The notes under the pieces: generated by a model
Database searches by the model: none
Told to the model about the DNA's origin: nothing
The model's input: the letters and a program-made list of their open reading frames with translations, nothing else
Translations under genes and position numbers: made by a program
Shown: piece after piece, positions 17,064 through 25,453 of the stretch
Layout: each line of letters opens with the position of its first letter
How positions within the stretch are numbered: the stretch's first letter is position 1
NCBI RefSeq assembly: GCF_002251795.1
Contig: NZ_NOXU01000032.1
Span: forward strand, 434,001 to 498,000
Length of the DNA stretch: 64,000 nucleotides
Reading direction: 5' to 3'
Origin: Niveispirillum lacus
Lineage (GTDB): Bacteria > Pseudomonadota > Alphaproteobacteria > Azospirillales > Azospirillaceae

Positions 17064-19232
17064 ATGTCCCGTTATCCCTTTGGCCTGATCGGCTTTTTCA
17101 TGTCCAGTGTGGCGGCTCTGCCCGCCCTGGCGCAGTCCGCTCCCTCGGAGAGGGCCGCAGGTACCGTCAGTGAAGTGGCGGAAATCGTGGTTGTGGGCGG
17201 CCGCCAAGGGTTGAACCGGATACCGGGGTCGGCCAGCGTGGTGGATGGCGAGGATCTGCGCCGCAGCCAGATTTTCACAGTGAATGATGCGCTGCGCAAA
17301 GTGCCGGGCCTGTTCCCGCGTGAGGAGGAAGGCGGCGGGCTGCGGCCGAATGTCGGTGTTCGCGGCCTGAATCCGACGCGGTCGACCAAGACCCTGTTCC
17401 TGGAAGATGGGCTGCCGCTGGCCTTCGCCCCCTATGGCGACAACGCCACCTATTTCCATCCGTCGGTAACGCAGTATCAGCGGATTGAGGTGCTGAAAGG
17501 GTCTGGGCAGATTGCCTTTGGCCCCAATACGGTGGGCGGCATCATCAATTACATCACCCCGACCCCACCGACCCAGCCCGGCGGCACGGTCATGTTGCGG
17601 GCCGGCAACCGTGATTTCTATGAGGCCGAGGCCAGCGTTGGTGGCACGGTTGGCGACACCGGCCTGCTGTTCACGGGTCAGCGGCGGGAGACGGATGGCA
17701 CACGGCGCAACATCCATCTGCGCACCAACGATGCCAGCATCAAGATCGTCCGGTCCCTGACAGAGGGGCAAAGCCTGACTGCGAAACTATCCTGGCATGA
17801 CGAAGACAGCGACGTTCCATATTCCGGGCTGACACGGGCGGAATATGCGGCTGATCCGCGGGCCAATCCCTTTACCAATGACGAATTCCGCACCCGCCGG
17901 GCCGGCGCATCGTTGGTGCACAAAGCCGCACTGAACGATAATGATGATGTGACGACGGCGCTGTACGGGACATGGTTCGACCGCGACTGGTGGCGGCAAT
18001 CCAGCAATTCTGCCCAGCGGCCCAATGACAGCAGTGATCCGCGCTGTGCGGGTATGGCGAACCTGAACACCACCTGCGGCAACGAGGGACGGCTGCGCAC
18101 CTATTACACCTATGGCGTGGACAGCCGACTGACGCTTCGCCGCGATCTAGGGTCGCTGGACAGTGAAACCACCATCGGTGTGCGTGCCCATGGGGAAGAG
18201 CAGGAGCGTCGGCAGGTCCATGGTGACACGCCCAACGCCCGCACCGCCGGCACCAGCGTCAATGGTGGTCTGCGAGAGGATAACCGCCGCGAGGTGGCGG
18301 CCTATTCCGGGTTTATCCAGAACCGGTTTGGGATGGGAACCTTTGCCGTCACTCCGGGCCTGCGGGTCGAGAATATCAATTACGACCGCTTTAACCGTTT
18401 GAATAACACCAAAGGCGAGAGTGACCTGACCGCCTGGATCCCCGGCATCGGTGTGTCCTACACAGGCATTGCTGATACGACCCTGTTTGCCGGCCTGCAT
18501 CGCGGGTTCGCACCGCCGCGTGTCGAAGACATCATCAATGCCACCGGCGGCAGTGTCGATCTGGGCCCGGAGAAGAGCTGGAGTTACGAACTGGGCCTGC
18601 GGGGTCAGATACAGCCCGGTGTGACGCTGGAAGCCAGCCTGTTCCGGATGGATTTCGACAACCAGATCGTGCCGTCCAGCGTGGCTGGCGGGGCGGGTGC
18701 CACCCTGACCAGTGCAGGCAAGACGCTGCATCAGGGACTTGAAGCTTCCGTGCAGGTGAACAGCCGCGATCTGCTGTCCAGCCAGCAACCCTACGCGGTT
18801 ACCCTGTCGGCGGCCTGGACCTGGGTGGCCGATGCGGAATATCGCGGCACACGGTTCAGCAACCTCAGCGGCTTTACTGCTGTGTCGGTCCGTGGCAACC
18901 GCCTGCCCTATGCGCCGGAAAACATTGCGACGCTGGGTCTGGGCTTTACCCATGATGCCGGGTTCGACGCCCTGGTCGAATGGGTGCATACGGGGTCCAT
19001 GTTCACCGACGACATCAACTCCGTCCCGGTCAGCGCCAATGGCCAGCAAGGGCGCATCGGGCAGGCCAATATCTTCAACCTGTCGCTCAGCCAGACGGTC
19101 GGCGATAGCGGCGTGACGGCCCTGTTCACGGTGAAGAACCTGTTCGACCGCACCTATGTCGTCGATCGGTCGCGCGGCACCATTCCCGGCGCGCCGCGCC
19201 TGATCCAGGCCGGCGTGCGTTACAGCTTCTAA
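17064..19232 (+). CDS. TonB-dependent receptor, FecA/siderophore-like
   Basis: 722 residues. Signal peptide through LPALAQ, plug domain with VAEIVVVGG, VPGLFPREEEGGGLRPNVGVRGLNPTRS and IEVLKGSGQIAFGPNTVGGIINYIT, then a barrel ending in YSF. The plug resembles ferric-citrate and siderophore receptors rather than the organic-substrate receptors elsewhere in the window. GGAG precedes the ATG. A Fur-like sequence lies upstream and a strong terminator downstream, so it forms its own transcription unit and is probably iron-regulated. Confidence 0.93.
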   Translation: MSRYPFGLIGFFMSSVAALPALAQSAPSERAAGTVSEVAEIVVVGGRQGLNRIPGSASVVDGEDLRRSQIFTVNDALRKVPGLFPREEEGGGLRPNVGVRGLNPTRSTKTLFLEDGLPLAFAPYGDNATYFHPSVTQYQRIEVLKGSGQIAFGPNTVGGIINYITPTPPTQPGGTVMLRAGNRDFYEAEASVGGTVGDTGLLFTGQRRETDGTRRNIHLRTNDASIKIVRSLTEGQSLTAKLSWHDEDSDVPYSGLTRAEYAADPRANPFTNDEFRTRRAGASLVHKAALNDNDDVTTALYGTWFDRDWWRQSSNSAQRPNDSSDPRCAGMANLNTTCGNEGRLRTYYTYGVDSRLTLRRDLGSLDSETTIGVRAHGEEQERRQVHGDTPNARTAGTSVNGGLREDNRREVAAYSGFIQNRFGMGTFAVTPGLRVENINYDRFNRLNNTKGESDLTAWIPGIGVSYTGIADTTLFAGLHRGFAPPRVEDIINATGGSVDLGPEKSWSYELGLRGQIQPGVTLEASLFRMDFDNQIVPSSVAGGAGATLTSAGKTLHQGLEASVQVNSRDLLSSQQPYAVTLSAAWTWVADAEYRGTRFSNLSGFTAVSVRGNRLPYAPENIATLGLGFTHDAGFDALVEWVHTGSMFTDDINSVPVSANGQQGRIGQANIFNLSLSQTVGDSGVTALFTVKNLFDRTYVVDRSRGTIPGAPRLIQAGVRYSF

Positions 19233-19259
19233 CAGGCCTCTCACAGGTCAGTAGCGTTG

Positions 19260-19315
19260 GGGGTGCCTGCGCCGTTAACATCGACGGCGCAGGCACCCCG
19301 ATCGGTTTTATTTTA
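19260..19315 (+). terminator. Strong Rho-independent terminator
   Basis: A 16-base perfect stem (GGGGTGCCTGCGCCGT with ACGGCGCAGGCACCCC), an 8-base loop, and a T-rich tail (TTTTATTTT) end the receptor gene stopping at 19232. The stem could also act on the convergent gene ending at 19308, but the T-tract is on the plus strand. Confidence 0.9.
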
Positions 19316-19754
19316 GCCGCGTCTCCTTGATACAGGTGCGGCGGACCAGTTGGTCATTCTCAAACCAGTGCCAGGTGCGGCCCCGGTGGTTGCCGCAATC
19401 GGAAAGCTGGATCATCTCATACAGATACCAGCCGGGCATGTTCAGGCGTTCCCAGTAGAGACAGACGGTCCGCGGATCGACCTCCCAGGCGTGGCCCTGG
19501 ATGCGGTCGGTATCCCAAAAAATGCGGCCCGCGCGATAGGTGGCGGGAAACAGATGCGTCTCCTGGCGGCCATCGTCCCAGGTATAAACATTGGTCTGGT
19601 GATAGGCATGGGGACCTTCCGTCGGGAAGGTACAGGTCAGGTGTGAGCGATGCCGGTCGATCAGGTTGTTATCGGCGTCGACATGCGTGTAAACACCGAC
19701 CCATTCCCCGGCATGGCGGGCCAGAACCGGCATGCCCGTGCGAATATCCTCCAT
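19308..19754 (-). CDS. DUF3598-like small protein
   Basis: 148 residues from the ATG at 19754, chosen for the AGGGAAGGGAAG upstream. The sequence is rich in Trp, Tyr and His (GVYTHVDADNNLIDRHRS at the start, TWHWFENDQLVRRTCI at the end) and reads like a lipocalin-type beta barrel of the DUF3598 sort; the family call is tentative. No signal peptide. The upstream region is the only one in the window to carry both a motif B-like and a motif A palindrome, suggesting dual control. Function unknown. Confidence 0.7.
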   Translation of the reverse strand: MEDIRTGMPVLARHAGEWVGVYTHVDADNNLIDRHRSHLTCTFPTEGPHAYHQTNVYTWDDGRQETHLFPATYRAGRIFWDTDRIQGHAWEVDPRTVCLYWERLNMPGWYLYEMIQLSDCGNHRGRTWHWFENDQLVRRTCIKETRLK

Positions 19755-19808
19755 GACTTCCCTTCCCTGTTGCGGCATGACCGCGGCCGGCGATCCGGCC
19801 GCTTTTAA

Positions 19809-19830
19809 GTTGGTCCATTCTTATACCATT
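19809..19830. promoter_or_regulatory. Motif B-like operator, site 3 (imperfect)
   Basis: GTTGGTCCA, four bases, then TATACCATT. The right half is a good TATAYCAWT match and the left half is degenerate. It lies about 55 bases upstream of the DUF3598-like gene. Confidence 0.5.
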
Positions 19831-19854
19831 TCATGCCGCCAGAAAAAAGCCATT

Positions 19855-19864
19855 TGTCCGGACA
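19855..19864. promoter_or_regulatory. Motif A operator, site 3
   Basis: Perfect TGTCCGGACA inside ATTTGTCCGGACAATT, about 100 bases upstream of the DUF3598-like gene and beside the end of the DUF1330 gene. It lies 24 bases from the motif B-like site. Confidence 0.7.
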
Positions 19865-19869
19865 ATTAT

Positions 19870-20175
19870 CTATTCCTGCCATACCCCTTCCACGGCGATA
19901 ACCTGCACATCGGCCATGCCATCGCGCAGGCGTTTGATTTCGGCATAGTCGGGACTGTCCCAGAACCGGCGCAATGTCTGCATATCCGGCCAGCGACTGA
20001 CCAGGATGGCGGCACCGTCGCCGAAATCGCCTTCCAGCAATTGGGCATCGCGTCCGCGAAAAACATATCGCCCGCCGTGACGGGCAACCAGCTCAGCGGC
20101 TTGCCGGCCATAACCCGCGATGAACGCATCCCGGTCATGGATACGGGCGGTGATGATCATGTACGCCGTCATCAT
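19870..20175 (-). CDS. DUF1330 family protein
   Basis: 101 residues matching the dimeric alpha+beta barrel DUF1330 fold: AYMIITARIHDRDAFIAGYGRQAAELVARHGGRYVFRG, then ILVSRWPDMQTLRRFWDSPDYAEIKRLR. The ATG at 20175 overlaps the TGA of the MFS gene as ATGA, so the two are translationally coupled. Proteins of this fold are often small isomerases or cyclases, or of unknown role. It probably acts on the compound carried by the transporter. Confidence 0.88.
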   Translation of the reverse strand: MMTAYMIITARIHDRDAFIAGYGRQAAELVARHGGRYVFRGRDAQLLEGDFGDGAAILVSRWPDMQTLRRFWDSPDYAEIKRLRDGMADVQVIAVEGVWQE

Positions 20176-21410
20176 TTGGCCTCCGCCGCCGGGAAGGTGG
20201 CGGTGTCGGGATACCGGCCCAGCAGCAGCAACGAGGCCGCCCCCACCAACAGCATGACCCCGCCATAAAGCAACCCGGCATCATAGCTGCCCGTCTGCAC
20301 GAAGATGCGGCCGAACGTATACGGCCCAAACCCCGCACCCAGGGCGAAAAAGCCATAGACCAGGCCATAAATGGCACCATAGCAGCGCATGCCGTAATAG
20401 CGGCTGACCAGGAAGGCCAGCATGTCATATTCCACACCGGCGGCAAAACCGATCAGGATGACGGCAAAGGTGGCCATCAGCGGGGTGGTGGCATCGCCGG
20501 TCAACAGCCAGCAGGCGATGGCCGGCAGGGACAGCAGCACAAAGGCAACACCAGGCGCCCAGATCCTGTCGATCAACCAGCCTCCGATAATGCGACCGGC
20601 AATAACCGATGGGCCGATGATGCTGGCAATCTGCACCGCCTGCTGCACATCAATGCCTTTGGACGTGAAAATCTTCTCCAGATTGGGGATCGGGCCACCG
20701 ACTGCGAAAGAAATGGGGATAAAGGCAATGGCCAGAAGCCAGAAACGGTAGCCTTTCATTGCCTGGCGCAGGGAGAAACCCCGATGGGCCTGCCGCACGG
20801 GCGCGCCCTTGGCCTTGGCATCCGTCGTATCCCGGAACAGGAAATAGGCCGTTGGCAAGGCAATCAGCAGCGGCAACAGCGCCAGGCCGATATAGGCCGT
20901 GCGCCAGCCGAACTCCCCGATCAGGTAATTGGCATAAAGCTTCGCTCCGGCCCCGAACAGGCCAGTGCCCAGCAATGACAGGCCCAGCGCCAGACCGCGA
21001 TGGGTGTTGAACCAGTTGCTGACAGCGCGGGTCCAGGTGACGGGCAACGTCCCCGCCCCCAGCGACGAAAGCAGCAGCCAATTGATGTAGAACAGGGTCA
21101 GCGATCCGTTGGAGAGGGCGAAACCGGCCAACGTCAACCCGAACAGCGTCACGGAGGCCAGAACGACCGGCCGCACCCCGAACCGGTCAGCCAACATCCC
21201 GGCAATCGGCCCCATCACAACCGCACCCAGGGTCATGATCATCAAGGAGAACATGATCTGATCGACGGCCCAGCCGAACTCCGCGCTCAACGGGGCCACA
21301 AACACCCCGATCGTATAGAAGGGAATGGGCGACAGGCCCGTGCCAATGCCCAGGGCCGAGGCGACAACCACCTTCCAGCCCTGGCTGAATTCCGAGCGCG
21401 CGTCCGACAT
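20172..21410 (-). CDS. MFS transporter
   Basis: 412 residues, twelve predicted helices. The loop after helix 2 reads GMLADRFGVRPV, the usual MFS signature, and WFNTHRGLALGLSLLGTGLFGA follows. It resembles the carboxylate-type (oxalate/formate antiporter-like) MFS group. A second transporter at 38027 is very similar along its length. A motif B operator lies just upstream of its start and GGGAG precedes the ATG. Likely an inner-membrane carrier for a carboxylic acid, by inference. Confidence 0.92.
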   Translation of the reverse strand: MSDARSEFSQGWKVVVASALGIGTGLSPIPFYTIGVFVAPLSAEFGWAVDQIMFSLMIMTLGAVVMGPIAGMLADRFGVRPVVLASVTLFGLTLAGFALSNGSLTLFYINWLLLSSLGAGTLPVTWTRAVSNWFNTHRGLALGLSLLGTGLFGAGAKLYANYLIGEFGWRTAYIGLALLPLLIALPTAYFLFRDTTDAKAKGAPVRQAHRGFSLRQAMKGYRFWLLAIAFIPISFAVGGPIPNLEKIFTSKGIDVQQAVQIASIIGPSVIAGRIIGGWLIDRIWAPGVAFVLLSLPAIACWLLTGDATTPLMATFAVILIGFAAGVEYDMLAFLVSRYYGMRCYGAIYGLVYGFFALGAGFGPYTFGRIFVQTGSYDAGLLYGGVMLLVGAASLLLLGRYPDTATFPAAEAK

Positions 21411-21427
21411 GTGCTCTCCCGATGTTA

Positions 21428-21449
21428 AATGATATATTTATAGATTATT
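21428..21449. promoter_or_regulatory. Motif B operator, site 4
   Basis: AATGATATA, four bases, then TAGATTATT; seven of nine positions of the right half match the best motif B site. It lies 17 bases upstream of the MFS gene start at 21410. Confidence 0.6.
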
Positions 21450-21574
21450 ATGGGGGTGGTCTTGGCCTCCGGCAATCGGAAAGCAATCGTACCCAGAAGA
21501 TTTCGGTATGTTCGGGCGACGGCACCAGCAGCGGCGCCCGGTTCGGGTTGTCAGGCTTCACGTTGGCCGGTTTA

Positions 21575-21592
21575 TGGTATAATGTTATACCA
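21575..21592. promoter_or_regulatory. Motif B operator, site 5 (regulator promoter)
   Basis: TGGTATAA, TG, TTATACCA: a perfect 8-base inverted repeat, about 157 bases upstream of the GntR/UTRA gene at 21749. It is in the 338-base stretch between the MFS and GntR genes, which otherwise holds only the site at 21428. Its position implies autoregulation and links motif B to this regulator. Confidence 0.72.
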
Positions 21593-21748
21593 ATAAAATA
21601 GAGCCTATGACAGCCGGGATATGTGTCCGCCCCTGGGCGGCGATTGTGGTGCCGGCGAGGGGGACAGCAACGGCGATCTTGTGCGAAAGCCCGAAGACGC
21701 TGATAAAGCGGTAACAGTTCCCTGCCCGTTCAACCTGGATGGAGTTCC

Positions 21749-22543
21749 ATGGACCAGCCGACCCTGCCCTTGGGCCTGAGCCCCGAACAGCTGGACCATA
21801 ATGCCCCGACCCCGCTGTACCACCAGATCTATCTGGTGCTGCGTGAAAAGATCCGCAGTGGCGAATTTCCCGCCAACTCGGTGATGCCGGGCGAACAGGA
21901 ACTGTCAAAGCTGTTCGATGTCTCCCGCATCACGGTGAAGCGCGCCCTGAATGAACTGGCAGCCCATGACCTGGTCAGCCGGCATCGCGGGCGCGGCACC
22001 GTCGTGACCCCGTCCGCCACCTTGCCGCAGGTCCATGGCAGCTTTGACAATCTGATCGACAGTTTGAAAACCCTGGGCCTGGAAACGCAGGTGGAGGTGC
22101 TGGAACTGTCCGACCTGCCGGCCCCGGTAGCCGTCGCCAATCTGCTGGATCTGGAACCGGGCATGGAGGTGCAGCGGGGGGTCCGTCTGCGCAAACTGTC
22201 GGGCGAACCGTTCAGTTATCTGATCCAATATATGCCGGCCGACATCGCCGCCCGCATCAGCCGGGCTGATATGGAGACGGTACCCATGCTGGTGCTGCTG
22301 GAACGGGCCGGTGTCCCGCCTTATGAGGCCGAACAATGGATTACGGCGGTCGCCGCCGAACCGCACATCGCCGCCGCCCTGGACATGGCCACCGGCGCCC
22401 CGCTGCTGCGGGTGGAACGGGTGATGCGGGACAAGGCCGGACGGGCCGTCCAACTGATCTATGCCCATTACCGCCCTGACCGGTTTAAATATCACATGCG
22501 ATCAAACCGCAAAGGCGGCAGCAACTGGCGGACAGAGGGCTGA
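21749..22543 (+). CDS. GntR family regulator, HutC/UTRA type
   Basis: 264 residues. The winged helix spans about residues 18-85 (TPLYHQIYLVLREKIRSGEFPANSVMPGEQEL, SRITVKRALNELAAHDLVSRHRGRGTVV) and the UTRA domain about 100-250. It is divergent from the MFS gene, with two motif B sites between them. Since motif B also sits upstream of the ALDH/nitrilase, DUF1838, LeuC and second MFS genes, this is the best candidate for the motif B regulator. Confidence 0.92.
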   Translation: MDQPTLPLGLSPEQLDHNAPTPLYHQIYLVLREKIRSGEFPANSVMPGEQELSKLFDVSRITVKRALNELAAHDLVSRHRGRGTVVTPSATLPQVHGSFDNLIDSLKTLGLETQVEVLELSDLPAPVAVANLLDLEPGMEVQRGVRLRKLSGEPFSYLIQYMPADIAARISRADMETVPMLVLLERAGVPPYEAEQWITAVAAEPHIAAALDMATGAPLLRVERVMRDKAGRAVQLIYAHYRPDRFKYHMRSNRKGGSNWRTEG

Positions 22544-22544
22544 T

Positions 22545-23668
22545 TGCTTTTAAGGGCAAAACTGCTACCATCACTATAAAGAGTAATAACTTTAGCTCAA
22601 ACTTAAGCCATAACACAATGGGGCGACGGCAATGGATCATCGGAATGATAAAGTTGAAGTAATACCTCCAGGGAAAGGAGGAGCCGAGATGCAGAATCGA
22701 GGCATAACTTTGGCAGAAGCCCCAAATGAAGAAATAAAAAATGTAATTATGTCCGTGATGACTGGCCAAAGTGCAATTTCAGCTGTAAAAAACAAAGTTT
22801 TTATATTAGAGGTCGATGATGTTTGCCAGGTATATGAAAAAATAAAGCAAGAGGTAGAAAAATATAAAATAGTAGCAGAAACGATCAGCATCGAAGTTCA
22901 TCTCAATAATGGCAAGACTTTCAAAATTTTTTCCATAGACGCATTCAAAAAACTCGATTCATCTCAAAAAGAAAGCGTGAAAGAAATTAACATAGAATGT
23001 AGCATTACGATTAAAGTTAGTTCAGATGCTCCTCCGGAAATGTATGTCATTGAAATAGGGCTCCGCTGCGAAAGTCCAGAAAAAGAAAATATTATGTCTA
23101 TATTGTTCGGAGCAGAACAAGGGAACATTTTTACCAGAGTAAGGTATGTTGACTATATAGTAGGCAAAAATATATTTAACTGTGTCAGCGGGTGGGCGGA
23201 TTCCTTGCCAACCGTTACTATAAAAAAGTTCCCGGAGTACCTTAGGAAGAACTCCCAGCATTCTGGGTCTATCGCAAAAGTTCTTGCTGTCGCAACAACA
23301 TCTATTTGCTTTTTCATTGTATCACGTGACTCAGAGATATCTATTCAAGAATTTTCTCAATATCTGTCCCTAAGCGGACTGGTCTTTTGCTTCAATATTG
23401 TGGTTCTCTGGTTTCTTTTTGATTCGTTCAAGGCATCAATTCAAAAAACTGGGCCGGTGGCATTCATAAAGTTTACGAAGGGCGATCAAGAACGAATAAA
23501 AAGAGTCACCTCTAGAGAGGAAGACTTCACCTCAAAATCACGAAAATTTCTTATGTATGCCGTCATCACAGTTCTGCTGAATATTGTGTCCTCAATCGTT
23601 TATGATTCATTTAAAAACGACACCACCAAAAGAAATACGTTAAGCACTAAGAACATAGAGGAAACTGA
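22545..23668. other. AT-rich island, probably acquired
   Basis: From just after the GntR stop to the start of the crotonase gene the base composition drops sharply, with A/T-rich third codon positions quite unlike both neighbours. The island carries a single gene (22689). No transposase, integrase or terminal repeats were seen. It separates a regulator from a catabolic gene that may once have been adjacent. Confidence 0.8.
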
Positions 23669-23720
23669 ATGTCCGACAAAGTCATTCTGCGCCGTGAGGA
23701 TCACGGTATCGGCCGCCTGA
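22689..23720 (+). CDS. Unknown membrane protein in AT-rich island
   Basis: 343 residues from the ATG at 22689, chosen because AAAGGAGGAG lies seven bases upstream; an ATG at 22632 is also in frame. The first ~190 residues are soluble and Lys/Glu-rich, with repeated short beta-like segments (VFILEVDDVCQVYEKIKQEVEK, SIEVHLNNGKTFKIF). Three hydrophobic helices follow near residues 194-212, 223-243 and 286-305. Codon use is strikingly AT-rich. The last ~16 residues are read from the 5' end of the next gene in another frame, so the native C-terminus may be lost or fused. No family recognised. Confidence 0.75.
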   Translation: MQNRGITLAEAPNEEIKNVIMSVMTGQSAISAVKNKVFILEVDDVCQVYEKIKQEVEKYKIVAETISIEVHLNNGKTFKIFSIDAFKKLDSSQKESVKEINIECSITIKVSSDAPPEMYVIEIGLRCESPEKENIMSILFGAEQGNIFTRVRYVDYIVGKNIFNCVSGWADSLPTVTIKKFPEYLRKNSQHSGSIAKVLAVATTSICFFIVSRDSEISIQEFSQYLSLSGLVFCFNIVVLWFLFDSFKASIQKTGPVAFIKFTKGDQERIKRVTSREEDFTSKSRKFLMYAVITVLLNIVSSIVYDSFKNDTTKRNTLSTKNIEETECPTKSFCAVRITVSAA

Positions 23721-24451
23721 TCCTGAACCAGCCGGCCAAGCGCAATGCCCTGTCACAGGAAATGTGGCAGTTGGTGCCCGCACGGCTGGCCGAGGCGGCT
23801 GCCGATCCCGCCATCCGCGTCTTGGTGGTCCAGGGTGCCGGCGGCACCTTCGCCGCCGGGGCCGACATCTCCGAATTTGAAGCCGCCTATGCGACGCGGG
23901 AGAGTACCGCCGTCTATGCCGGCGATATTGCACGGGCCATGGATGGGCTGGCCGATTTTATCAAACCGACCATCGCCCTGATCCAGGGCGCCTGTGTGGG
24001 GGGTGGGCTGGGTCTGGCCCTGGCCTGCGATCTGCGGTTTGCGGCATCCGACGCCCGCATGGGCATCACGCCGGGCAAGCTGGGCCTGGTCTATCCGCTG
24101 GGCGATACCAAGCGGCTGGTGCAGGCCGTGGGGCCCAGCCATGCCAAGGACCTTTTGTACACGGGCCGCCTGCTGGAGGCCGGTGAGGCCCTGTCCATGG
24201 GGCTGGTCAACCGGGTGGCCGCACCGGACCGGGTGGAGGCTGCCGTTCTGGACCATGCCGCTCAGATCACCGCCGCCAGCCAATATTCGGCCCGCGCGAC
24301 CAAGCGCATGATCAATCGCGTGCTGGCCGGACAGGTCGTAGACACGGCCGAGACGGTTGCGGAATTCCTGGACGCGATCGAAGGTGCGGATTTCATCGAA
24401 GGCCGTAACGCCTTCCGCGACAAGCGCAAGCCCTCCTTCACCTTCGGGTGA
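23669..24451 (+). CDS. Enoyl-CoA hydratase/isomerase-superfamily protein lacking both catalytic Glu
   Basis: 260 residues of crotonase fold. The oxyanion-hole segments are present (GTFAAGADISEFE near 59-71; GACVGGGLGLALACDLRF near 107-124). In classical enoyl-CoA hydratase the second segment has Glu after GGGx, here Gly115, and a further Glu follows Pro in the next segment, here Gly136 (GITPGKLGLVYPLGD). It is therefore unlikely to be a standard hydratase; isomerase, decarboxylase or thioesterase-type crotonase activity is possible. Its start overlaps the end of the AT-rich gene by 52 bases. Confidence 0.88.
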   Translation: MSDKVILRREDHGIGRLILNQPAKRNALSQEMWQLVPARLAEAAADPAIRVLVVQGAGGTFAAGADISEFEAAYATRESTAVYAGDIARAMDGLADFIKPTIALIQGACVGGGLGLALACDLRFAASDARMGITPGKLGLVYPLGDTKRLVQAVGPSHAKDLLYTGRLLEAGEALSMGLVNRVAAPDRVEAAVLDHAAQITAASQYSARATKRMINRVLAGQVVDTAETVAEFLDAIEGADFIEGRNAFRDKRKPSFTFG

Positions 24452-24596
24452 GTTCTCATCCATCGGTGACGTGATGACGCCGCCCCGGCGACAGGGGCGG
24501 TGGTCGGGGCATTGCGCCCTCCCCCCCCTTTGGACTGCCGAAATTACGCTGTGGCGGCACCAATCCGCCTTGACGGGTCTCACTTTTGCCCTAATA

Positions 24597-24606
24597 TGTC
24601 CGGACA
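24597..24606. promoter_or_regulatory. Motif A operator, site 4
   Basis: Perfect TGTCCGGACA inside ATATGTCCGGACAAAT, 20 bases before the start of the CitE-like gene at 24627, where a bound repressor would block initiation of the whole downstream operon. Confidence 0.75.
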
Positions 24607-24626
24607 AATAGAAATCGAGGATCGCG

Positions 24627-25442
24627 ATGGCGGAACGCTCCCTGTTGTTCGTGCCCGGTTCCCGTCCGGAACGGTTTGGCAAGGCCTTGGCCGCGGGCGC
24701 CGACATCACCTGCATTGACCTTGAGGATTCGGTGGCCCCGGCCGGCAAGGAGGGGGCGCGGGTGGCTGCGCTGGCCTTCATTGCCGAAAAGGGTGCGCCC
24801 GATCACCTGTGGCTGCGGATCAATCCGGTGCGCAGCAAGGCGGGACTGGCTGATCTTCTGGCCGTGTTGGACAGCGCCGCCGGCCCCCGCACATTGATGC
24901 TGCCGAAACTGTCAGACCCATCCGACCTGGATTTCCTGGCCGAGTTGCTGGGCGACCGGTCCCTTTCGCTGGTACCGCTGATTGAGACGGCGGCAGGGCT
25001 ACGGCAGGCGGCGTCCATTGCCCGTGGCCTGCATGTCACGGCACTGCTGTTTGGGGCGGTGGATTTCGCGGCCGAACTGGGCTGCACACTTGACTGGGAA
25101 CCGCTTCTTTTCGCCCGCTCCAGCCTGGTGGCGGCAGCGGCGGAGGGTGGGATCGGCCTGTTCGACGTCCCCTCCATTGACGTTGCGGATATGGAGGGGC
25201 TGCGGTCCTCCACCCAGCGCGCCAAGGCGCTGGGCTTCACGGGCCGCGCCTGTATCCACCCGTCACAGGTTGCGGTGGTGAATGAGGTGTTCACACCAAG
25301 CCAGGCGGACATCGACCGGGCCCACCGCGTGGTGGACAGCTTTGCACAGGCCGGCGGCGGTGTGGCGCTGCTGGATGGAAAACTGATCGAAATGCCCGTG
25401 GTGCGGGCGGCGCGGCGGGTGCTGGCCGCGGCCGGACGATAA
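24627..25442 (+). CDS. HpcH/HpaI-family CoA-ester lyase (CitE-like)
   Basis: 271 residues. The TIM-barrel hallmarks are visible: SLLFVPGSRPERFGKALAAGADITCIDLEDSV at the start, LVPLIETAAGL with the metal-binding Glu, LLFGAVDFAAELG with the metal-binding Asp, and GFTGRACIHPSQV near the end. These are the features of citramalyl-, malyl- and beta-hydroxyacyl-CoA lyases. It is first in an operon with a MaoC hydratase and an acyl-CoA dehydrogenase, which suggests cleavage of a hydroxyacyl-CoA formed by those enzymes. GAGGATCGCG precedes the ATG. Confidence 0.9.
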   Translation: MAERSLLFVPGSRPERFGKALAAGADITCIDLEDSVAPAGKEGARVAALAFIAEKGAPDHLWLRINPVRSKAGLADLLAVLDSAAGPRTLMLPKLSDPSDLDFLAELLGDRSLSLVPLIETAAGLRQAASIARGLHVTALLFGAVDFAAELGCTLDWEPLLFARSSLVAAAAEGGIGLFDVPSIDVADMEGLRSSTQRAKALGFTGRACIHPSQVAVVNEVFTPSQADIDRAHRVVDSFAQAGGGVALLDGKLIEMPVVRAARRVLAAAGR

Positions 25443-25453
25443 AGGAACAGACC

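Noticed and set aside
22545-23668. AT-rich island as an insertion sequence
   Set aside because: No transposase, no terminal inverted repeats and no target duplication could be seen at the edges.
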